Origin: Phymorhynchus buccinoides
Lineage: Eukaryota; Mollusca; Gastropoda; Neogastropoda; Raphitomidae
Direction of reading: 5' to 3'
Assembly: GCA_017654935.2 (NCBI GenBank)
Contig: CM065710.1
Coordinates: 14,648,420-14,712,419 of the forward strand
DNA length: 64,000 nt
Positions 1 to 11,448 of this stretch are shown in pieces. The notes beneath the pieces are model-generated. The model was not told the origin of the DNA and made no database searches. It saw nothing but the letters and a program-made list of their open reading frames with translations. The first letter of the stretch is position 1; each line of letters begins with the position of its first letter. The translations under genes and the position numbers were made by a program.

Positions 1-813
1 CCCACAACACCCACATCATGACCCACAACACCCACATCATGACCCACAACACCCACATCATGACCCACAACACCCACATCATGACCCACAACACCCACAT
101 CATGACCCACAACACCTACATCATGACCCACCACACCCACATCGTGACCCACAACACCCACATCATGACCCACAACACCCACATCATGACCCACAACACC
201 CACATCATGACCCACAACACCCACATCATGACCCACAACACCCACATCATGACCCACAACACCCTACATCATGACCCACAACACCCACATCATGACCCAC
301 AACACCCACATCATGACCCACAACACCCACATCATGACCCACAACACCCACATCATGACCCACAACACCCACATCATGACCCACAACACCCACATCATGA
401 CCCACAACACCCACATCATGACCCACAACACCCACATCATGACCCACAACACCCACATCATGACCCACAACACCCACATCATGACCCACAACACCCACAT
501 CATGACCCACAACACCCACATCATGACCCACAACACCCACATCATGACCCACAACACCCACATCATGACCCACAACACCCACATCATGACCCACAACACC
601 CACATCATGACCCACAATAGCCACATCATGACCCACAACACCCACATCATGACCCACAACACCCACATCATGACCCACAACACCTACATCATGACCCACA
701 ACACCCACATCATGACCCACAACACCCACATCATGACCCACAACACCCACATCATGACCCACAACACCTACATCATGACCCACAACACCCACATCGTGAC
801 CCACAACACCCAA
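1..813. repeat. 21-bp minisatellite, about 38 copies
   Basis: Near-perfect tandem array with unit cccacaacacccacatcatg+a. It begins before the window, and one extra t near 264 shifts the phase. Because 21 is a multiple of three and the unit lacks stops, several frames on both strands stay open as heptapeptide repeats (for example MTHNTHI). These are by-products of the repeat, not genes. Confidence 0.95.
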
Positions 814-935
814 ACCAACAAAACTGTGATCTTCACAAACTGGATGATAGGCTGTGAAGTCGCTGTAACACTGAAACCGCAAAACATCCCACAATGACTC
901 GAGCCAACCGATCCATCAACGGCTATTTACATTTA

Positions 936-1804
936 ATGCCCAGCACCACGAAAGAGACATTACAGGTCAAACCGACCATTCTGAGATAAATTATTATACA
1001 TTCAAAACTTCAAACAATTCTCTTTCTAATGATATAAGAACCATTCTTGTATCTTTTTTTCCGTTCCAGAGTTATGAGCATTTAAAGTTAGTAGGGTGAG
1101 CGTCGGCCATTTTGAGAAAACACAGTCTAAAATTCTAGCCTAGCTGAAGAAAATGCATTGACCTACTCGTTTTAAAACACTTATAATACCATTCAGAGCA
1201 CAGCTGTTTCTGGAGAAACATTTAATTTGTCTATATTTTTTTAAAGAAATCTTCTCAAGCCAACTTGAAGTTGACCATAAATAACTGTTCATAAATAACA
1301 GTCAAGAATAATTGTATGTGACTAAATTACTTGTATTCAGTGTATGATGCTAATTTTCACTCATGGGCAAAATTATTTCTGTTTGCGATTCTAAGTGTAG
1401 TATTCGAGAACATTTTCTACTAAATAATTTATTATTAATGTTGCACGATACTGCTCAACAAAAATAAAATAAGTAGTTACCATAAATCTGATGGAAAAAA
1501 TATATTAAACATACAATGAAGACCATACAGCCCAAATACTTTTTACAAACAAATGTTTGGTGCATTTTGTATCTAAGATTTTTGGATTCAGTCTTTTGAC
1601 TAACCAGCTTGCTTTTGATTGGGACGAAACAGCTGTGAGAGACCTTATCAAAATTATCCTTTTTAAATATGAAAGATAAAGATGTTACAGAACACAAAAA
1701 TGCCCATGACTCAAAATTGACACCAAATGCGATTTTTGAATTTGCAAGCCTGTTGTGAGAACCTAGCCCAGCGACTTAATGTCCCTTTTGTGATGCTGGG
1801 TGAC
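936..1804. mobile_element. MITE family 1, copy A (carries a nested insertion)
   Basis: The ends are inverted copies of a roughly 30-bp terminal repeat whose core is CCCAGCACCACGAAAG. The interior matches the copies at 53761-54184 and 54998-55419 and the interrupted copy at 40233-40640. Those are about 410-425 bp; this one is 869 bp because another repeat sits inside at about 1199-1650. There is no coding capacity, so it is a non-autonomous DNA transposon. Confidence 0.8.
1199..1603 (+). repeat. Dispersed repeat nested in MITE 1 copy A
   Basis: About 400 bp that interrupts the MITE. A diverged copy lies in reverse orientation at 36801-37205; shared landmarks are agctgtttct at one end and gattcagtctttt at the other. 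The family is unknown. Confidence 0.7.
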
Positions 1805-1825
1805 ATGTAAGGCCCAGTAAAGGCG

Positions 1826-1834
1826 TATAAAAGG
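1826..1834 (+). promoter_or_regulatory. TATA-box-like motif
   Basis: tataaaagg lies in a GC-richer context 95 bp upstream of the antisense end of the SGNH-like exon. It is a good match to a TATA box, but no + strand exon follows it, so a promoter role is speculative. Confidence 0.2.
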
Positions 1835-1920
1835 CCAAAGCTGGGTCCCATCTCAGCTGAAGGAACACATAGGTCTTACTAATAGGTCTTGGTCAACAAC
1901 CGACGGAACCTGCCCCGCAT

Positions 1921-2474
1921 CTACCACTTCCCCTGGTCCTTCAGCTCCTGGATGTATTGCAACAGTATGTTCACCTTCATGGAATTCAAGCCATAACCAT
2001 AATGGATTCCGTCAAAAGTTATCACGTTGTGCGTGAAGTTGTACGTGTCAAACATAGGCACGTGGTAGCTCGCCAGAAACTCCCTGACATTTTGGTTGTA
2101 CCGCGAAATGTTCGTGTTATTGTGGTTCGAAGAAAGGGATTTTATCACCCCTGCCTGATGAATAATGGCCCACAGCAGACGAGGAGATGTCAGACGTCGA
2201 GACTTCATCATTCGCAGAAGGGGCAGCAGCACTTGGGTTTTGATGAGGTGAAAGTTCAGATGGTCATGCAAGCCTATTCCGAAGAAGACCAAAGTGCGTG
2301 TGGCGTTGGCCAGGGCTAGAACTGCTTTGTGGATTTCACTACATTTCGTAGAGGTGGCGGTATCATAATATTCCAAGCGGACAGAGCCATTGCATGCGGT
2401 GGCGTTTCCGTCCAGATATCTCTTGCAGGCATTCACAAAGAACATGTTGAAGCCGGAGCACTTTGAACGATTTT
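1921..2474 (-). CDS. Terminal exon of SGNH-hydrolase / NXPE-like protein
   Basis: An open frame of about 184 codons runs from a splice acceptor (ttgttttctttcag, ag at 2475-2476 on the complement) to a stop at 1921. Codon one is split (phase 1). The sequence has GIGLHDH near the middle and FDGIHYGYG near the C-terminus. This resembles the late DxxH block of SGNH/PC-esterase and NXPE C-terminal domains, where Asp and His are catalytic. Several N-glycosylation sequons (NRS, NAT, NGS, NFT) suggest a luminal or secreted protein. The serine-containing N-terminal block would be on upstream exons beyond 2476, which I could not identify. The family call comes from motif memory rather than a search. 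It has the most normal coding character in the left contig and looks intact. Confidence 0.6.
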
Positions 2475-2479
2475 CTGAA

Positions 2480-2985
2480 AGAAAACAATAAACAATATCA
2501 TGCATAATTGATTCTAATTATTACAATGTAATAGGAAATGACAGTAAAAACACAGTGAAACGCTGCTGTGGGTGTTAGAAGCGATATTCTATTTTAACAC
2601 AACCGTGTGATCAGACGAATCAAAGTAACGTACTTACTTAGGACCATTGCGCAAAGATGGGCATAGTACATTATTATTAGAACATTTAGCACGCCTAATC
2701 ACTTTAATGCCATAGGCATTTACAATATATAAATACAATATACACATATAACACCACCTATAATAATATTTAACATATAGCATAAAGAATGGGAAATAAA
2801 AATTACACAAACACCCAAAGACGGTCAGACAAACAGACACAGAATTACACACATACATGCGCGCAAGCGCGTGCACACTCACGTACATACACACGCGGAC
2901 ACACACATCACACAGATAATTATATGCGCTCACCAAGCGCAGACGTTCACTCTCAGACATGCACACACCAAGTCATGAAGGAAGG
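2480..2985. other. Intron or intergenic, AT-rich
   Basis: AT-rich sequence with a CA/GCGC-rich stretch near 2840-2970. No coding exon or recognisable repeat seen. Confidence 0.4.
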
Positions 2986-2987
2986 GA

Positions 2988-4620
2988 TTAGTAGTTATTT
3001 AGGAAACAGATGAAGAGAGGGTTTTTAGATGGCGTTTGAATGTGGGCAGAGAGGATGAGTATCTGAGATGGGCAGCATGATTTTGAACTTTTTGAGGTTT
3101 GTTGATGAGATGAGAGGGGGGAGACAGACAAGAGGGCATTACAATAATCAAGGCGGGATAGTACAAATGCGCAGGCAAGAATTTTTGTGGTATCTTCTGA
3201 GAGGAGATGGCGGATAGAAGCAACTTCGCGGGAGTTCAAGAAAGCAGGTACGACAGATATTGCATGACATGCTGCTGAAAGGACAGGGTTTGATGAAGAG
3301 TTACACCAAGGTTGCAGGCAGAAGGAGAGAGAGTAATAGACGAGTCAATTAGTTTGATGGAGGATGGAAGAGAGTGGTGATTTTGAAGTTTTGGTGGGGT
3401 GATCAAGATCAGTTCAGATTTGTCTTCATTAAGTTTTAGTTTGTTTTCTGTCATCCAGTCATTCAAGCTGGTTACACAGGACTGGGTGCTTTGGATCATG
3501 GTGGGAAGGTTTGCGAGTGGTCCAGAGATGTACAGCTGATTATCGTCAGAGAAAGAATTATGCTGAAGCAGGTATTGTTGAACAATAGAGGAGACAGGAT
3601 AGGTGTAGAGAATGAAACGTAGAGGGCCCAGGACAGATCCTTGTGGTACCCCATAGACCAGGGAAGGTTTAGAAGAAAGACCATTGACATAGACTACCTG
3701 TTGACGATCAGTGATGTAAGAATGTAACCAGCTGTGAACAGTGTCAGAAATCCCAAACGAGTGATGCAGACGGGAAAAGAGGATGGAATGGTCAATAGTG
3801 TCAAAAGCAGCACAGAGGTCTAATTGGGTCAGGAGTGAGATATTGTTAGAGTAAAGGGCAGTCAGTATGCCGTTACAGATTTTGAGAAGAGCAGTCTCAG
3901 CGGTAAGGCTAAGCGGATTGAAGGGGATAGACAAGGTTGTTAGAGTGTAGGTGGTCTAACAGCTGAGCAAGAACAACTCTCTCTAGGACTTTGGCAAGAA
4001 AAGGAAGGTTTGATACAGGCCTGTAGTTATTCAAGTTATCAGAATCAAGTGTGGGCTTCTTCAAGGAGATGTCTTATCCTAACTGCAGATTTGAAAACGG
4101 ATGGAAAAGAACCAGCAGAGGAGCCGAAATGATATCGATGATGGTGCGTGATGTGAGTGGAGAAGAGTGTCAGATACAATGGGGACTATGGGTGAGGAAA
4201 GAAAGTGGTAGTGGGTCAGTTCACAGATTAACGCCAGATTTCATATAATTTTCTAACAAAAGCCCAGACACAGAATGGGAGAGAAGTAAAAGGGTGTGCC
4301 AGAGAAAGGGGGGGTCAGGAAGGATACAGTTGTAGTCAGGGAGCAGTTCGATAATCTCCGGTTAAGTGATCTTGTAACAAAGAAGTCAGAGAAAGCCTGT
4401 GGGAGTTTCAGAAGGTGGCAGGTAGAAGGAAGAGGAGAAGAGTCGGTTACCAAGAAGAGTTTTAGTAATGTTGTAGAGCGTTTGATGTGCAATGTAAGGA
4501 CTTCTGCATTGAGCAGTAGATTGACAGGCGTCAACAAGGCTAGTAACAAATTTGTTGGTTGGACAGTTTGAAAAACTCTTTATGGACAGTCAGACTAGGA
4601 TTAAGCCACTGTCTTTATGC
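2988..4620 (-). pseudogene. Non-LTR retrotransposon (jockey/CR1-like) reverse transcriptase remnant
   Basis: Read on the - strand, from about 4620 down to 2988, the fragments follow the order of a LINE ORF2. First comes a pre-RT segment (FSDFF-like text near 4300-4450). Then the RT core at 3236-3934 has motif A LDLCAAFDTIDHSIL, motif B YGVPQGSVLGPL and a C motif reading FSDDNQLY where FADD is expected. A C-terminal piece at 2988-3239 has LSRLDYCNALL. The frame changes between pieces and stops occur, so the copy is dead. The clade is inferred from motif style. Confidence 0.85.
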
Positions 4621-7563
4621 CTCTGCATCCTCACATGGCAAGGATCAGTTTATTTCCAAAGCCCCTTGGGTACATGGAATAAAACGAAAACGTGGAAGAT
4701 AAATGAATGGAAAAGAAACAAAATTCAAAAGAAAAAGATTATAAAAAAAGAAAGAAAAAAAAGACAAACACAAAGCACACAGAAAGGGCCCGGCATAAGC
4801 AGCTGTCTTGACTATTGCCAGGCAATGCAGCGATCAAACACATACATATAAATCAAAACAACAAGAATGCTGCACATCCTACAAAACACCACAGCACACA
4901 AACTACAATACACATACATTTCACAATACATCTCATCGCACACATTAGCCATGTAGTAAACATTTTACACAAGCATGTCACAAACAGCAATAAAGCTAAT
5001 CCAAAACGCAGCATAATATGACACAAACTCTCCCCCATAGACACACCAGCGATCAAACAAATTGACACAATACATGCTATAACTCACACGCAGCCATCAG
5101 GCAACAACAGGACATAAAATAAATAAAAATTATCACACACATGAACACAAACAATCAATATTTCAATTCAGTTATAGTGCAGTGGCCAAAGCAACATCTC
5201 AACAACAATCAGATCTGAAGTACACCTCTCCACACAAAACACACACACACAACACACACACACACACACACACACAAACAACACACACACACACATACAC
5301 ACACACACACACACACACAAACACGACACACACACACACACACAACTCACACACACACACACACAACACCACAACACACAAGCACGCTCACGTTGCTAGC
5401 GAGCACCAGCACACAATCGCATGAACTCACACCACAAATTCAATGTGATTATGATATTGGAATATGCATTTCTGCAACTGTGCCCAACGGAAGAAAACCA
5501 AGCGAGGGTGGCCTCTTGGAGACAAGGCGACACGAGCAGGAGCTTAGAGATCAGGAGCTGAAGGAGGAGGGAGTTCAGGTCACCAGAGAGGTGGCGGCGA
5601 AGCAGACAGATGAGACGGAAGGTAGCCTCGAAGGAGAGTCAATTTAACAGCAGAGAGGTTTTTGGCAAGAACGTAGGTCTGAAGGTGGAGGACGGGAAAG
5701 ATGAAGATCGGGGAAACAAGGCTATGACGTTTGGTTCTGGAAGGGAGGGTAAGCGATGGTGAGAGACGTCACTATGGCAGTTCAGCTTGGGATTATGTTG
5801 TCCAATGTGGGTCCACGACGTGTGCGTGCGGAGCGTGGACACACTGCAAACCAGGCTATAGCAGCCAAAGGGGATTATTTGGAAAGGTGGTAGATCAGGG
5901 GCAGTCCAGGATGGGTAGTAGCCAGCGATGATATAAAGACCCGGAGGTTAGTTGCAGTAGGACAGGAGATGCGGAGGAGTTCGTCAATGAGATGGAGTCA
6001 GTCAAGGGTTCACGTATATAGCTTGGGGAGGACGCGACAAACACAGAAGATGGAAAGTTTGGGGGGAGGTAAGGGCTGACTGGTGCCAGTTCGCAGGAGG
6101 TGTGGTGAAGGGGAGGCAGATTTGAGTTGAGAGGAAAGGGGATCGTGAATCAGCGATGACAAAAGCAAATGCGCCTGATCGTGGACTGACGGAGAAAGGA
6201 GAGGGTGATGGTGCCGGGGAAGCAAAATGTACGGCACTTAGCTCGTCACCGCAGATGACAAAACAATGGTCCACCACAGCACAACACATTAACATTGTTG
6301 TCATGGAGGATCGTAGGAAGGGCCAGAGCGTTTTCTTTCCAGTACCCAGAGCCTGCGTTGAAGAACACAGACGGAAAGAAGAGAGTGGCGAGAAAGAGTT
6401 TTCGGCAGAACGAGTGTGATAATGGATAAGGTTTGCAGGATTCAGCTGAAAGAGGGCTCACGGGTGATGGTTCGATCACTGAAACGAGGGAAAGACTGTC
6501 ACTGATCGCGAGTGGAAACAAGCACTGGATGGGCTCACCTTTCTTGAGTGTCCGCGGCCACCACAAAATGGTCGCCGTTTCTTCTTTTTTTGACAAACCC
6601 TGGCATGCTGAGTTTCCAAATCGACGAAAAGCGTCTCACAAAGATGGGCGAGTTCAGAGTGTTCATTCTGAGTCGATATTAGCTCTTCACGAATGTAGTA
6701 AAAACACTGGCGGCGGTGGGCACAGAAACACTGTTAATTGACTGCATGTGACAACTCAGGGTCAATGGGCAATAGACCGAACGACACAGCGTGGAGGAAA
6801 GAAATGTCAGAAGAAAACCTGGGTCGTTGGACAGAAAGAGACAAAAAGATACCACAATGACGGGCGTTCCAGACGAAGACGATGATCGCAAAATAACCAC
6901 ACGGTCACAGCACCACGACAGTCACAAATGAAATGAAACAGAAAACCCAGAATTTTTTTTGGGCATGGACCCAGGGATGCACCAGCCATCCACACGGTCT
7001 AGCACAAGACAGTCACAAAGTCAACTTGTCATCTCCGGAGCGGTTCCCTAAGCCGCCAAGGTGATGGATAACACAACATAACGACGCACGCCATCGCACC
7101 ACACTCTTGCAGCTCTCTTGATGCATTCTAGTGTTCGTTACTGTCTCTTCAATTCAGCCTGGATGTACATCCGCCATCAAGGTGCTCTTCATTTTCTGGG
7201 ATCCAGGTAGGGCTAGAGTATGGTGGGACCGCGGTCTTCACTAAGGGTGTGTCTATTATCCCAGCCCGCCTTGCTCGCTTGAATATGCTTGGCACTGGTT
7301 GCTGTCCTGCCACGCAACAGATCCCTCCTTATCGTTCTGGCCATCTGATGTTGTAGTATGGCCTCAAGGACACATGTCACATGCCCTGTAACGATCAGAT
7401 GAGAGAGAACGGGTTTGTCAGGTATACGTAGGCTTCAATAGTTTCACAGACTCCGTCAACGCGCCGAATGCTTTTTAGTCTATGAGGTGGAGTCGAGGGC
7501 CAGTTCCACGCTAGAGACTGTTTCCAAGGACCTTTTTTCCCCCGGGGGCATCGTTCGCACGCG
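4621..7563. other. Unassigned sequence at right end of first contig
   Basis: No exon or element could be supported. It holds A-rich stretches (4680-4780), a (CA)n tract (about 5226-5370) and long purine-rich but non-repetitive sequence. Short open frames on both strands show no domain signature. Part of 5450-6300 could be the 5' portion of the LINE beside it, but I cannot show this. Confidence 0.4.
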
Positions 7564-8063
7564 NNNNNNNNNNNNNNNNNNNNNNNNNNNNNNNNNNNNN
7601 NNNNNNNNNNNNNNNNNNNNNNNNNNNNNNNNNNNNNNNNNNNNNNNNNNNNNNNNNNNNNNNNNNNNNNNNNNNNNNNNNNNNNNNNNNNNNNNNNNNN
7701 NNNNNNNNNNNNNNNNNNNNNNNNNNNNNNNNNNNNNNNNNNNNNNNNNNNNNNNNNNNNNNNNNNNNNNNNNNNNNNNNNNNNNNNNNNNNNNNNNNNN
7801 NNNNNNNNNNNNNNNNNNNNNNNNNNNNNNNNNNNNNNNNNNNNNNNNNNNNNNNNNNNNNNNNNNNNNNNNNNNNNNNNNNNNNNNNNNNNNNNNNNNN
7901 NNNNNNNNNNNNNNNNNNNNNNNNNNNNNNNNNNNNNNNNNNNNNNNNNNNNNNNNNNNNNNNNNNNNNNNNNNNNNNNNNNNNNNNNNNNNNNNNNNNN
8001 NNNNNNNNNNNNNNNNNNNNNNNNNNNNNNNNNNNNNNNNNNNNNNNNNNNNNNNNNNNNNNN
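7564..8063. other. Assembly gap, exactly 500 N
   Basis: A round gap length equal to that of the second gap (61532-62031) indicates a fixed-size scaffolding spacer, so true distance and orientation across it are unknown. Sequence left of it does not match sequence right of it. Confidence 0.98.
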
Positions 8064-8340
8064 TAAAGGAGATTCGCTCACAACAAAGGAAATAGCATTT
8101 TTTTTTTACTGCACTACAAAAAAAAAAAAAAAAAGCTTCAACCAAAATGGGAGTGACCTCCACCCACCCCGTCCAAAATAGCTACTCTCTCCGGCATATC
8201 CGCCAAAGAGGAATCGCCGTTTTGACTGGTGTGATTTTTAGGAAACCACAGCAAAAGTGAGTGGTTCCGGTCCTTTTCTGGTGATCTCGACGTGTTTTCT
8301 TGCAAAAACTCATCCGTCAAGGGTCCCCCTTTAAGCTTCA
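8064..8340. mobile_element. Left-arm copy of part of the TTAA-flanked MITE
   Basis: Reverse complement of 26391-26654, including the terminal part of the inverted repeat beside exon 4. The contig breaks off inside the element. Confidence 0.7.
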
Positions 8341-8369
8341 GGTAGTGACAAAGGTATTAGTACACTCAC

Positions 8370-8444
8370 TGCACACATTGCTATCACACAGCAGTCCGTC
8401 TATGCACTTCTTGGTCCCGTCACAGGGTGTTCCCACTCGCTGTC
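8370..8444 (-). CDS. Mirror copy of exon 4 (cysteine module)
   Basis: 75 nt, same sequence as 26282-26356, flanked by matching splice sites. It codes for a four-cysteine module beginning QRVGTPCDGTKKC. It lies in the left palindrome arm, so it may be an assembly or haplotype duplicate of exon 4. Confidence 0.7.
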
Positions 8445-9089
8445 CTGGAACAAAAATTAAAGCTTGATCCTCCCTTTCCCTTAACTCCATCTCATCGGGG
8501 CGCCACAGTGAAGTCTTATTCACCAACTTCCTCCAGCTCTGTCGGTCGCGAGCCAGAGTCTGGTTTCCTGCCTGATCACGGACACTCTTCCCCCGAAGAT
8601 GTAGTGTAGTGGCTGCCCATATGGCGGAGCAATATCAAAACCGGTCGCACACGTAATGTTCTCATCCCTGCTGATGAATAGTGTTCCATAGTGCTTTGGC
8701 TGTTGGGATGATCCCCGGAGTCTTTTAGCCAGGGTACGTCAACAAACAACAGACGCAAAGAGAGAAACAATTAAGCCACGTAAAAGAGACCCCGTTTTAA
8801 AAGCCGAAACTAAAAAGGCACTGGTTCAGTGAAAACCTACTCTGACTCGTACCCCAGTAAAGGATGTGCACTCCAGCCAAGGGTATATAGGTGTATCACC
8901 CAAAAGATTGCAAGGAGATGTTTGCAGTTACAGTCGTGGCTAGGATGTGAGCGGCAGGGGAGGTACAGGGCGGGGCAGGTACAGGGCGTAACGGGCAAAG
9001 GACATATCTGCCGCTAGCTCGCCGATGCCCTTGTTAGTTATGCTTTTGATAATAATGCACAGGCTCTCTGATGCCAAAATCTGACACGT

Positions 9090-9460
9090 CCAATGTCATG
9101 CCATACTGTAATTATTCTTTTTCTTCTGTTTGTGCGTTCTCATGTCATATCGCCATAATGGGTAAGGTACGTATGTGTCCGTTTTCACTTTTCACTGGTC
9201 TCCCCGCAGCGTACAGCCAACACATTCCGATTTCGGAGGAGCTCAAAGGATGAATTTTATTTGGAAGATTCTTTTTGGAAAACAATACGCAGGAGAATGG
9301 AGCCAATAAGTCAGAAAAAAATAAGGTAGAAGGCTAGAGTCAAAGAGAGTGGCAGATTAGATCTAGAGGAAGTTACAAGCACAGAACTTCAAGAAAGTGT
9401 GATGGGGGAACTATTTTTTTACGAAAGATCCCCCGGTATCCCAACGGAGGGTAGGACACT
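9090..9460 (+). repeat. Dispersed repeat R1, copy in left arm
   Basis: About 370 bp, marked by gccataatgggtaaggtacg near one end and acgaaagatcccccggtatc near the other. The same family occurs at 14340-14745, 33010-33300 and 51445-51565, and mirrored at 20057-20460 and 25300-25625. It has no coding capacity and its class is unknown. Confidence 0.75.
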
Positions 9461-9496
9461 GATAATGTCCAATCGGCTAAATGTACTTTGGGATAC

Positions 9497-9498
<2 letters not shown>

Positions 9499-9544
<46 letters not shown>
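9499..9544. repeat. Poly(C) tract
   Basis: About 45 C residues; the mirror at 25233-25260 is a shorter poly(G). The length difference between arms is typical of homopolymer slippage or basecalling. Confidence 0.9.
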
Positions 9545-9633
9545 ACCCCCGCCGCAGAAGGACCCTAGTAGGGGTCCAGGGGGCATAGTAACGCTGAAGC
9601 TTTTTTTTGTAATTGAAGCCCTAAAACAGCATT

Positions 9634-9826
9634 AGGCCGAGTTCACATTAGACGCGCAAGTTCCGTACTGAAAACCCTAAATAAGTAGAAGAAAAAAGGA
9701 TAACATTTTACGCATATAGGGGAAATTCGGACACGTGGGCAAATCTTTTCCCTTCTTTGTTTCACTTATTTATGGATTGCGCACGGGTTTCCGCATGGAA
9801 TATCCGCTTATATGTGTACACGGCCT
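9634..9826. mobile_element. MITE family 3, left-arm copy
   Basis: 193 bp with inverted ends reading aggccg...tcac / gtgtacacggcct. The same element is mirrored at 24958-25150, and a diverged copy lies at 48531-48713. Non-autonomous DNA element. Confidence 0.7.
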
Positions 9827-10239
9827 TAGCATGGCTTAACTTTAGTTGTTAATTGCGGTGGGTTTTTTTTGGTGTACAGACTATTTTTTTTCGTCGGCGG
9901 AAAAGCAATTGTTATTTCTGTGGAAGTTTGCTGTTTGGCGGACAATTCCCATCCCTTACATTGTACAGGCAGACTTACTACAAGAAACTAAAAAAAGAAA
10001 CCATTGTGTTGTTTTTTGGTCTTACATCACGTGTAGTGCAGAAACGTTAAAAGAAAGAGACAGACAAACAGACTAAGACAGACAGGCACAGAGACAGACA
10101 TACTACAAGAAACTGGGAACATAAAACAGGCATTGCTTTTTGCCTGTTATATCACGTGTAGTAGTGCATAGACGTTAGAAGACAGGCAGACTAACATACC
10201 AAGACAGACAGGCACACAGACAGACTTACTACAGGAGTA

Positions 10240-10480
10240 GCCTTGAAAACCAGAGCTTAAGATTGTTTGCAAACTTCATGGGTCATCATATAGTAAAAAG
10301 CCATTGTATTGCAAACTTCATGGGTCACATGACCCCTGATTACACAAAATGATGGGTCAATTTCCAAAAATAATGGACCAGTAATGTGTCACTGTAGTAT
10401 TACACATACATTTTTATTGCAAACGTCATGGGTCAGATGACCCCTGGGTGCATAACATGAGGGGTCAAATCTGAAAAACG
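10240..10480. repeat. Short repeats containing tgcaaacttcatgggtca
   Basis: Three spaced copies of a motif with complementary gggtcatgtgaccc-like cores. Mirrored in the right arm at about 24310-24545. Confidence 0.5.
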
Positions 10481-10907
10481 CACGTCTTAAAAGATGTCGT
10501 TACAAGGCACATACATTGCTGTTTTCTCTTACATCAGGGGTAGTGAATAGCCGTTAAAAGAAAGACACGCAGACGGACAGACAGACAGACACGTACCGAC
10601 TGAAAGACAGACAGACATATAAGGACAGACTGACAGGCAGACTTACTAAATGAAAGACACGCAGACAGACGGAATCGCACAGACAGACAGACATACAAGG
10701 ACAGACTGACACGCAGACTTACTAAATGAAAGACACGCAGACAGACGGAATCGCACAGACAGAAAGGCAGACAGACAGACATACAAGGACAGACTGACAG
10801 GCAGACTTACTAAATGAAAGACACGCAGACAGACGGAATCGCACAGACAGAAAGGTAGACAGACAGACAGACATACTACATAAGGACAAACTGACAGACA
10901 GACTTAC

Positions 10908-11036
10908 TACAGGAGTAGTCCTCAACATGCACATCCTGGGTAGCTTGGTCGCAGGCACATAGGTTGTTTTGACACGTGCCCACGTCACAATTGGCATTGT
11001 TCTCGCATTGACCCCCGATGCGACTTTGAACCGGTA
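10908..11036 (-). CDS. Mirror copy of exon 3 (six-cysteine module)
   Basis: 129 nt, reverse complement of 23753-23881 with the same acceptor and donor. Duplicate lying in the left palindrome arm. Confidence 0.7.
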
Positions 11037-11062
11037 CTTGCATCAACAATGAGATGATCCTT

Positions 11063-11065
<3 letters not shown>

Positions 11066-11130
<65 letters not shown>

Positions 11131-11133
11131 CTC

Positions 11134-11232
<99 letters not shown>

Positions 11233-11368
11233 CAAAATCTTTATCGCTGTTAAATAAAGTTTTTCAGTGTTTCAGTGTTCTCTCTTCTCTCGCACTCACA
11301 CACTCACACACACAGACGCGCACACATTCACACGCAAACACATACAGACACACAGACACACACACGCG

Positions 11369-11442
<74 letters not shown>
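11066..11442. repeat. (CT)n and (CA)n microsatellites
   Basis: Two long CT tracts (11066-11233 and 11372-11442) separated by a short CA-rich spacer; mirrored at 23339-23722 with different lengths. Confidence 0.9.
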
Positions 11443-11445
<3 letters not shown>

Positions 11446-11448
11446 TTA

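Noticed and set aside
18..897. Long open frames on both strands (MTHNTHI and HDVGVVG repeats)
   Set aside because: By-product of a stop-free 21-bp repeat; open in several frames at once, with no splice or start context.
1455..1697. 80-codon - strand frame with hydrophobic segment
   Set aside because: Lies across the nested repeat and MITE; AT-rich, no supporting context.
7395..8163. Open frames across the N run
   Set aside because: They exist only because N codons are not read as stops.
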